A DNA stretch of 6,995 nt, taken from assembly GCA_937900215.1 (NCBI GenBank), contig CALCFH010000080.1:1-6995 (forward strand). The letters are read 5' to 3'. The DNA comes from an uncultured Cryomorphaceae bacterium. Its GTDB lineage: Bacteria; Bacteroidota; Bacteroidia; Flavobacteriales; Schleiferiaceae. Below the pieces are notes generated by a model, which was given only the letters and a program-made list of their open reading frames with translations, did not search any database and was not told the origin of the DNA. The position numbers and the translations under genes are program-made. Below, in pieces: positions 1-5,293 of this stretch; position 1 is the first letter of the stretch; each line of letters begins with the position of its first letter.

Positions 1-1042
1 CAGCTGTAAGAATATAACCAGTAGGATAACAAATAAATTGAAACAAGTAATAACACAAAAAAACTTGTGTTACAACAACTGAATCTAGCCATTTTTCACC
101 AAATACAAATTCTACTAACCCATTAGCGTTAAAGATTAGGAAAATAAAAAAGGGGGAGATGAATATACTTATCAGTATTCCTAAGGAATCAAATTTCTTA
201 TTCAACTTGGAAGGTTGATCTTTCAAATTTGCTATATAACTGAGAATGAATGAAGATAAAGGTGCAAGCAGGAAATTAAATATCAACATTGATTGTTTTC
301 TTGCAAATTGATAAATACCAAGTTGTGCCTTTGGATAGAAACTTGCCATTATAGCAGAATCAGCTTGTGAAGTGAGAAACGCTCCAATAGTGTTTAGAAA
401 TACAGCTCTTCCAAAATTGAAAATCTCCTTGAAGTCTTCTCCTTGCTTAACAATAATTATGTGTAGTTTGACCGATTTTTTTAGAACTAGAATTCTTGGA
501 ATTATTCCAAGAATTTGACCAAGAACAAAGCTTAAAGGACCAAAACCGAATAAAGCAAAAAGAATTTTTGCAAGGCTTGCCGTTATATCTCTTAATAAAT
601 TTCCGAAAGCAACCTTACTTAGATTCAATCTTTTAGTGAGGTATGTCTCTTCAGGCTTACCCACTAAGTTTAACAAGTGCCCAAGCGATAGAATCGAAAT
701 CATCATTCCAAGGGTGTGATCTTTTAAAAAGTAAAGTATAATACCAAGAATAGCTTGGATGAAGAATAAAATTATCGATTGTCTTATTCTAAGCCAATAA
801 ACCTTTCCAAGAAGAAGAATATCTTCATCGGCTTCTAAATTTCGCTTCTGGACATAATATGTTTCAAAGCCTGTAATTGTAAAAAGATTGAAGAAACCAT
901 CAAATATCATGGCTACAGCCATATAACCATAGTCTTCAGGAAAAAGTATTCTAGCGAGAAAAATAGAAGAAATTAAAACAAAGACCTTTGCTACAATATT
1001 CCAACCAACTAAAGCTGTCGTAGATTTCCTTGTATTACTCAT
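1..1042 (-). CDS. wzx: Wzx-like polysaccharide flippase, 3' end cut by window
   Basis: My translation of the minus strand from the ATG at 1042 gives 347 open codons that run off base 1, so the C-terminus is missing. The protein is very hydrophobic, with likely membrane segments near residues 10-30, 40-60, 88-106, 111-127, 155-185, 212-228, 252-272, 286-305 and 323-345. The N-terminus (FLARILFPEDYGYMAVA, residues 28-44) and the middle segment FNFGRAVFLNTIG...QADSAIMASFYPKAQLGIYQFAR (208-247) match the pattern of the PST/Wzx branch of the MOP superfamily (Polysacc_synt_3, WzxC/LpsO-like). These inner-membrane proteins flip undecaprenyl-linked oligosaccharide units to the periplasm. Members are usually about 480 residues, so roughly a quarter is missing. 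The start overlaps the stop of the preceding gene by 8 bp (ATGAGTAA), implying translational coupling. GC is about 30% by eye, well below the sugar genes. The family call is firm; the transported glycan is inferred from context. Confidence 0.9.
   Translation of the reverse strand, partial: MSNTRKSTTALVGWNIVAKVFVLISSIFLARILFPEDYGYMAVAMIFDGFFNLFTITGFETYYVQKRNLEADEDILLLGKVYWLRIRQSIILFFIQAILGIILYFLKDHTLGMMISILSLGHLLNLVGKPEETYLTKRLNLSKVAFGNLLRDITASLAKILFALFGFGPLSFVLGQILGIIPRILVLKKSVKLHIIIVKQGEDFKEIFNFGRAVFLNTIGAFLTSQADSAIMASFYPKAQLGIYQFARKQSMLIFNFLLAPLSSFILSYIANLKDQPSKLNKKFDSLGILISIFISPFFIFLIFNANGLVEFVFGEKWLDSVVVTQVFLCYYLFQFICYPTGYILTA
491..515. repeat. 25-bp near-perfect palindrome inside the flippase gene
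   Basis: AATTCTTGGAAT is followed by a single T and then its exact reverse complement, ATTCCAAGAATT. The 12-bp arms are perfect and the flanking bases do not extend the match. In RNA this would fold as an 11-bp stem with a 3-nt loop on either strand. It lies in coding sequence for the flippase (QILGIIPRIL, about residues 176-185), so it may be only a by-product of codon choice. A match this long is uncommon in 7 kb. It has no U-tract typical of an intrinsic terminator. Function unknown. Confidence 0.6.
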
Positions 1043-1376
1043 TTTCCTTAGTTATATCATCAATGCAATTTTTAATTTCATTCAAGGTTGAATCATAAAA
1101 TAGATTGATATAATAATCTTGTGCAATTGCCCAACCCTCTTGATTGAGATGATCTTGATTGAAGAACCACTTTTTATCGCAAAACAAATTCTCAGATGAT
1201 ATATGTCTTATTTGATTCTTATCCTCCAACTTATCAATATATTCAGTGGCAGTAATGAAACTTTGGCAAGTGTCAATACTTTTCTTGTATTCTGAAAATA
1301 GTGGATACGTTATAAAAAGAACTTCTGCACCTTCCAACTTTCCATTCTCAATCAAACGCTCTAAATTGGTGCACAT
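1035..1376 (-). pseudogene. Probable remnant of an SGNH-type hydrolase (C-terminal half only)
   Basis: This 113-residue ORF resembles only the second half of SGNH/GDSL-like hydrolases from bacterial polysaccharide loci. Residues 4-30 (NLERLIENGKLEGAEVLFITYP) fit the strand preceding the 'TxP' turn. Residues 70-81 (WFFNQDHLNQEG) fit the C-terminal block that carries the catalytic Asp and His (usually D-x-x-H-L-N-x-x-G). The N-terminal GDS-like block with the nucleophilic Ser is absent. An in-frame TAA sits four codons upstream of the ATG (1389-1391), and only 146 bp separate the gene from its neighbour, too little for the missing ~150 residues. The position of the catalytic Asp, three before His76, holds Asn73, although Asp75 is adjacent. 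The intact family is often linked to acylation or deacylation of glycans. The ORF could still be translated as a small protein, since its end overlaps the flippase start by 8 bp. The family call rests on motif resemblance only. Confidence 0.55.
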
Positions 1377-1400
1377 GTTTTTGAACTTTTAAAATAAGAA

Positions 1401-1420
1401 GCAATATAGAATCTGATAAA
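1401..1420. repeat. Left arm of long imperfect inverted repeat
   Basis: The core AATCTGATAAA at 1410-1420 is the exact reverse complement of TTTATCAGATT at 1519-1529, 98 bp away. Beyond a mismatched 4-5 bp spacer the pairing resumes: GCAAT at 1401-1405 pairs with ATTGC at 1535-1539. The two arms enclose nearly the whole gap between the dehydrogenase and the SGNH remnant. They could be terminal repeats of a small non-autonomous element, a scar of an inverted duplication, or chance pairing in AT-rich DNA. I found no obvious flanking target-site duplication. Confidence 0.5.
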
Positions 1421-1431
1421 ACTAGTTTAAT

Positions 1432-1439
1432 CAAATCTA
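1432..1439 (-). promoter_or_regulatory. Possible Bacteroidota-type -7 promoter element
   Basis: On the minus strand this reads TAGATTTG, matching the TAnnTTTG -7 consensus used by the primary sigma factor of Bacteroidota. It lies 56 bp upstream of the ATG of the SGNH remnant and could start a transcript covering that remnant and the flippase. I do not see a good TTTG-type -33 element at the usual distance upstream. The short motif will occur by chance in AT-rich DNA, so this is tentative. Confidence 0.3.
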
Positions 1440-1518
1440 CCTTAATACTGATGTAAATATTTGAAGAAAATTGTAGTTTTCATTTTCTCGAACAATTGCG
1501 TCGTTTAATATTGCCTAA

Positions 1519-1539
1519 TTTATCAGATTATTTGATTGC
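1519..1539. repeat. Right arm of long imperfect inverted repeat
   Basis: TTTATCAGATT (1519-1529) plus ATTGC (1535-1539) pair with the arm at 1401-1420. This arm overlaps the last five codons and the TGA stop (1523-1525) of the 2-hydroxyacid dehydrogenase. The dehydrogenase therefore ends inside the repeat. In the mRNA the two arms could form a long-range stem closing a ~98-nt loop. Confidence 0.5.
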
Positions 1540-2452
1540 AAATAAACTCCTCACACGCCCACATGGCCTCCCAAGTGGCACCACCGATATGCGGAGTAAT
1601 GATGATATTTTTATTTTCTTTGGCCACTTTCCAGAGTGGACTAGACTGAAAATCTCCTAATTCTTCACTTAAAACATCTGTTGCAACGCCTTTAACAATT
1701 TGAGTATTCAGTGCTTTAACAATGTCTTCCTCCTTCCAGACTTTACCTCTTGAAGTATTGATTAGAAATAGCGGTGCTTGAGCTTTGGAAAGGACTTGAT
1801 AGTCTATTAAACCTTGCGTTTCTTCATTTAAATGAATATGAAGACTAACAATAGTACAGCTTGTAAATAATTCTTCTAAACTGCTGCATTTTTTGAACTC
1901 AGTGTTGTTTACGTATGGATCGTAATAGAAAGTATCCATTTCAAATGCCTTAGCATAAGTAGCTACTTTATAACCAGTTCTTCCAAGGCCTACAATTCCT
2001 ATTCTTTGGTTTTTTAATTGATGCCCTCTAAATGCGTCTCTATTCCAGGTTCCACTGTTTACGCTTGAACTTGCAGATGGAATGTTACGCAAGAGAGCCA
2101 TAAGCAATGCCCAGGTATGCTCGGCTGTGGAAGGAATGGTGTCTAAAAATGCCTTGTGAGGCCTTAATGAATAAAGATGAATGCCTTTTTGTTCAAAATA
2201 ATTCAGGTCTAAATGATCGTGCCCAGTAGTTGCAGAAACTACAAACTTCAGATTTGGGAATTTGCTAAGTATCGACGCATTCACAAATTCTTTTAAACGA
2301 ACAATAAGACCGCTAACGTCTTCAAAATTTTCTTTATGTTTAATCTCGTCCCAGCTTCCAGCCTGATAAACAAACCCTTTTTCTTCCCAAATTGCCTTGG
2401 CTTTTTCGCTGTATCCGAAAGATTCGGCATTGTATACAATTCCTTTGCTCAT
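1523..2452 (-). CDS. D-isomer-specific 2-hydroxyacid dehydrogenase, substrate unknown
   Basis: This 309-residue cytosolic NAD(P)-dependent oxidoreductase belongs to the D-2-hydroxyacid dehydrogenase family (SerA/LdhA/PdxB fold), which interconverts 2-oxo acids and D-2-hydroxy acids. Visible marks are a Rossmann domain with GLGRTG (155-160), and the catalytic Arg235 in INTSRG, Glu264 in DVLSEELG, and His288 in ITPHIGG. All three catalytic residues are kept, so it looks active. The Asp ending the strand after the glycine loop (YYDP, Asp178) favours NAD over NADP. The start is fixed by a 4-bp ATGA overlap with the stop of the cytidylyltransferase gene, so it is translated as part of the sialic-type operon. 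Family members usually run a little longer after the catalytic His. This one stops at NQII inside one arm of an inverted repeat and may have lost a few residues. The family is certain. The substrate is not: a role in making or recycling a 2-oxo or hydroxy acid tied to the glycan is inference from position alone. Confidence 0.93.
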   Translation of the reverse strand: MSKGIVYNAESFGYSEKAKAIWEEKGFVYQAGSWDEIKHKENFEDVSGLIVRLKEFVNASILSKFPNLKFVVSATTGHDHLDLNYFEQKGIHLYSLRPHKAFLDTIPSTAEHTWALLMALLRNIPSASSSVNSGTWNRDAFRGHQLKNQRIGIVGLGRTGYKVATYAKAFEMDTFYYDPYVNNTEFKKCSSLEELFTSCTIVSLHIHLNEETQGLIDYQVLSKAQAPLFLINTSRGKVWKEEDIVKALNTQIVKGVATDVLSEELGDFQSSPLWKVAKENKNIIITPHIGGATWEAMWACEEFICNQII

Positions 2453-3144
2453 AGTTTCCCTTCTTGCCAGGCTTTCATTAAGGGTTCGGCAATTATCAAA
2501 TCACGAGGCTCATCTATATTTAATAGTTGAGATGAAGGCATTACATAACCTAAACTAGGGGAAATCATTATTTTTCCTGAAGTTTCGAAGGCTTTCCTCC
2601 TCACCACATATATGGACCCATTTCTATAATAGGCAAGCGGTATCTCTTGTCTCCGAGTAGTCTCATATTCAGGAAGAATGGAACGCATTGCTTCATTTTC
2701 ATTGTCCATCCAATACATTCGAGCGGGATGAACATCGTCCATCGAGCAAACTGAAATGACGGAATTGGCCAGACTATTTTTATTCAATAGCTCAATTGCC
2801 TCAGCAATTTGATTGGATGTTCTTAGCGGTGATGTCGGCTGCAACAGTATCAGGGCTTCTGCACTTGGATTCAATTGAAATATCTGAGCAATTGTATCTG
2901 TAATCGGGCTGCTATCTGAGGCTAAATCCTTTTCTCTTTCATGAATATGAAGGTTTTCATATTCTCTTGCTACAGATAGTATTTCTTCGGAGTCGCTCGA
3001 AACCCATATGCCTTCTATTGAAGAACAGCCAAGCGCAGCTTCAATTGAATAGGCTATTAATGGTTTATTTAAAATCCGAGCTATATTCTTCCCTGGTATT
3101 CCTTTCGAACCACCCCTCGCTGGTATTAAGGCAATGGTTTTCAT
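2449..3144 (-). CDS. neuA: CMP-nonulosonate (N-acylneuraminate/legionaminate) cytidylyltransferase
   Basis: This protein activates a nonulosonic acid with CTP, giving the CMP-sugar donor and pyrophosphate. It has 231 residues, normal for a single-domain NeuA. The nucleotide-binding signature ARGGSKGIPGKN spans residues 9-20. LQPTSPLR (101-108) is the conserved core loop, YYRNGSIYVV (172-181) matches the substrate-binding block, and NIDEPRDL (209-216) is the C-terminal acidic, metal-binding block. The ATG overlaps the upstream stop by one base (TAATG), and its own stop overlaps the next gene by 4 bp, so it is embedded in the operon. NeuA, LegF and PseF share these motifs. The flanking NeuC-type epimerase favours a Neu5Ac or legionaminic product over pseudaminic acid, whose pathway uses a PseG hydrolase instead. 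Family call is firm; the exact sugar is undetermined. Confidence 0.95.
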   Translation of the reverse strand: MKTIALIPARGGSKGIPGKNIARILNKPLIAYSIEAALGCSSIEGIWVSSDSEEILSVAREYENLHIHEREKDLASDSSPITDTIAQIFQLNPSAEALILLQPTSPLRTSNQIAEAIELLNKNSLANSVISVCSMDDVHPARMYWMDNENEAMRSILPEYETTRRQEIPLAYYRNGSIYVVRRKAFETSGKIMISPSLGYVMPSSQLLNIDEPRDLIIAEPLMKAWQEGKL

Positions 3145-4301
3145 TAGAACTGTATCGTCTTATGAAACACTAGCGGAACGCTAAAGAGCAGTTCAGCAAT
3201 CCTTTTACCCGCGTCTCCACCACCGTAGATGTCGCTCGACTGAGGTTTAGGATTTTGTATCCAATGCTCTATAGCCGTTTTAATTTCTTTACTAGAATAA
3301 CCCTCATCCTTCACATTAAACCCTCTATCTCTCCTATTCTGGCGACTTCCGATATTTACAACGGGTACGCCTAAATACGCACATTCTCGTATACCTACGC
3401 TGGAATTGCCAATAAGGCAACGGCTATTGACTAAAAGGCGCAAAAAGTCTTGAGGTTCCATATTCTTGAAGAAATGGATGTTGTCTGGTTTGTGTTTTTC
3501 GCGATACGAGCGAATTCCTTTTGAAGTTCCATCTGAACCTGCGTCTACATTAGGCCAAAACCAAAAGGTGGGTATGTTCAACTGATGAACGGCCTTTAGT
3601 GTCTCTTCAATATGCGTGCGGCTGGCTTCGTATTCATTGGTTACGGGATGTTGCATTACCACAATGTAATCTTTGCTTACATCTATATTGGATCCTACAC
3701 CTCCATACTTCGCCATGGGGTCGTAATCAAAGGCAGGAGAATCGAGAACTTCTGCAGCTAAATCGATGCTTGGACAGCCTGTATTAAATACCATTTCTGG
3801 ATTTTCACCTAAACGAATCACTCTCTCCTTAGCTCCTTCTGAGGCTACGAAATGATAATCAGAGAGTTTGGTTATAGCATGACGCACTTTCTCGTCGATA
3901 TTACCCGTTACTTCGCCTCCCTGAATATGCGCTAAGGGTATATTCATATAGCTAGCCGCAATGGCCGTTGCCATGGTTTCAAAGCGATCGGCTATGGTAA
4001 CCACTATGTCTGGACGAAGATTGTCGAAAACGGTTGAAAGTTCTAGAATGCCTATTCCCGTTGTTTTGGCAGCGGCGGTTAGGTTTTCTCCTTCTAGAAT
4101 ATTGAAAACTTTGGCTGTAATCTCAAATCCGTCTTTCTTGATGTAATTCACTGCAGAGCCGTAACGATCGAGAAGGGCAGAGGCCGCAACAACCAATTGA
4201 AGCTCCAAATTAGGATGCTCTTGTATGGCTCTCAAAGCCGTTTTTATCCGACTATAACTCGGACGTGCTGTTACTACAACACAAATTTTTCGCTTATTCA
4301 T
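3144..4301 (-). CDS. neuC: Hydrolysing UDP-N-acetylglucosamine 2-epimerase (NeuC/LegG type)
   Basis: NeuC-type enzymes epimerise C2 of UDP-GlcNAc (or, in LegG, of UDP-diacetamido-bacillosamine) and release UDP. This yields ManNAc or the corresponding 2,4-diacetamido sugar for NeuB. I choose the ATG at 4301 (385 residues) over the longer frame from 4331. It makes a 4-bp ATGA overlap with the synthase stop, puts the first strand (KICVVVTARPSY, residues 5-16) at the usual place, and has an AAGAAG-like purine run just upstream. The two-domain GT-B-like fold is supported by IADRFETMATAIAA (103-116), HIQGGEVTGNIDEKVRHAITKLS (125-147), HPV near 218, and GNSSVGIRECAYLGVPVVNIGSRQNRR (298-324), the UDP-binding half. 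The N-terminal VTARPSY differs from the more common GTR-type opening of WecB and NeuC but keeps the Arg. Neu5Ac versus legionaminic precursor cannot be decided here. Confidence 0.93.
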   Translation of the reverse strand: MNKRKICVVVTARPSYSRIKTALRAIQEHPNLELQLVVAASALLDRYGSAVNYIKKDGFEITAKVFNILEGENLTAAAKTTGIGILELSTVFDNLRPDIVVTIADRFETMATAIAASYMNIPLAHIQGGEVTGNIDEKVRHAITKLSDYHFVASEGAKERVIRLGENPEMVFNTGCPSIDLAAEVLDSPAFDYDPMAKYGGVGSNIDVSKDYIVVMQHPVTNEYEASRTHIEETLKAVHQLNIPTFWFWPNVDAGSDGTSKGIRSYREKHKPDNIHFFKNMEPQDFLRLLVNSRCLIGNSSVGIRECAYLGVPVVNIGSRQNRRDRGFNVKDEGYSSKEIKTAIEHWIQNPKPQSSDIYGGGDAGKRIAELLFSVPLVFHKTIQF

Positions 4302-5293
4302 TGCAAGTCTTCTTCGTTCAAAAAGCTCCACTTATCTAAATTCTTATTGAGCTTTTTGCCCACTACCGATTCAAATTTTCGCGCATCTATTCCTTTCCCT
4401 TTTGGCTTCTTTGCCTCTAAATCAGAAATGCTTAAAATATGTCCACTCGCCAATTCGCGATTAACGGATAGTGATTTCTCAAAAATGCTCTTCAGCTCAG
4501 TAAACTGACTGTTGTTGTTCTTATCTATTCGGTTGGCAGTGGCGGTTTTGAATTGATCAATCCCTTTTGCCAACTGCTTTATTTGTTCTATCGTTAGACT
4601 GGCTTTTGCATCAGGACCAAACATTTCCTTGTGGAAGACGGCATGAAATTCCAGAATCTCAGCACCCTTGGCGGCTGCAAACAAACAGGCATAGATATCT
4701 CCGCTATGATCACTAAAGCCAACGGTTAGACCGTAACGCGATTTTAGCTCTTCAATCACATTCAATCCCCAATTTTCAGGACTTGTAGGGTAGGAGGTAG
4801 TACACTGAAGTACTTGTACCTCAGCTTTCCTACTGCGCAGAAAATCAATGGTCACATCTAGTTCTTGGAAGCTGCTCATACCAGAGGAAAGCATAATGGG
4901 CTTAGCCGTTTGGGCAATTCTTTCGAGCATTAAGAAGTTATTCACCTCACCCGAACCAATTTTATAGCGCTTTACGCCAATCCTTTCTAATAAATCTACA
5001 GCAGCGTTGCTAAACGGAGAAGAAACAAACTCAAGGCCTACTTCATCGCAATGCTTTTTCAACCCTAGCCATTGCTCTTCAGTAAACTCCATCCGCTTCC
5101 AATAATCATAGCGGGTAGCATCTTCATACGAAAACTTTACTCTAAAGGGTTCAAAAGAAGAACTTTCTGCTTCGGCAATATGGGTTTGAAACTTAATCGC
5201 GTCTACACCGGTTTGGGCAAGTGCATCGATATAGGAATGCGCAATTCCCAAACTCCCTTCATGGGCTTGACCTATCTCAGCTATTAAGTACAT
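4298..5293 (-). CDS. neuB: N-acetylneuraminate/legionaminate synthase (NeuB family)
   Basis: NeuB condenses phosphoenolpyruvate with a ManNAc-type sugar to form a nine-carbon nonulosonic acid in the cytosol. This protein has 331 residues with the standard layout: a TIM barrel (about 1-245) and a C-terminal SAF antifreeze-like domain (about 272-331). Seen residues include IAEIGQAHEGS (4-14), with the conserved Glu12, and KFQTH (34-38). YKIGSGEVNN (110-119), LSSGMSS (135-141) and the Tyr-Pro turn TTSYPTSPEN (165-174) also fit the family. The likely metal ligands are His196 in GFSDHSGD and His217 in LEFHAVF, followed by GPDAKASL (226-233). In the SAF domain the segment aligning with the family's K-R-P-G is KKPKGKG (295-301). 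The usual Arg, which reaches into the partner subunit's active site, is thus Lys296. The start at 5293 overlaps the 4-epimerase by 17 bp, and no in-frame upstream ATG was found nearby. Confidence 0.95.
   Translation of the reverse strand: MYLIAEIGQAHEGSLGIAHSYIDALAQTGVDAIKFQTHIAEAESSSFEPFRVKFSYEDATRYDYWKRMEFTEEQWLGLKKHCDEVGLEFVSSPFSNAAVDLLERIGVKRYKIGSGEVNNFLMLERIAQTAKPIMLSSGMSSFQELDVTIDFLRSRKAEVQVLQCTTSYPTSPENWGLNVIEELKSRYGLTVGFSDHSGDIYACLFAAAKGAEILEFHAVFHKEMFGPDAKASLTIEQIKQLAKGIDQFKTATANRIDKNNNSQFTELKSIFEKSLSVNRELASGHILSISDLEAKKPKGKGIDARKFESVVGKKLNKNLDKWSFLNEEDLQ

Larger units (their letters stand above)
1377..1522. other. Intergenic junction between sugar-acid operon and flippase block
   Basis: This is the only sizeable gap in the window. 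It is AT-rich and follows the dehydrogenase stop (TGA immediately followed by TAA). It contains most of the long inverted repeat, a TAnnTTTG promoter match, and a weak AT-only hairpin (AGAAAAT...ATTTTCT, 10-nt loop). It holds no convincing gene. The longest Met-initiated ORF I read in it on the minus strand is 13 codons (1442-1483). I see no clear factor-independent terminator. Confidence 0.7.

Noticed and set aside
1442..1483. 13-codon minus-strand ORF (MKTTIFFKYLHQY) in the gap, considered as a leader peptide or N-terminal SGNH remnant
   Set aside because: Too short, lacks any GDS-like motif, is out of frame with the downstream remnant, and has no accompanying attenuator hairpin.
1462..1489. 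AGAAAAT...ATTTTCT hairpin as an intrinsic terminator after the dehydrogenase
   Set aside because: The stem is only 7 bp of mostly A-T pairs with a 10-nt loop and no following U-run, so it is too weak to call.
2967..3173. 68-codon plus-strand frame across the neuA start
   Set aside because: Shadow of neuA and the end of neuC; no start context and no family resemblance.
4197..4508. 103-codon plus-strand frame spanning the neuB/neuC junction
   Set aside because: Antisense to two strongly supported genes; its composition is what the complement of those genes gives, with no recognisable domain.
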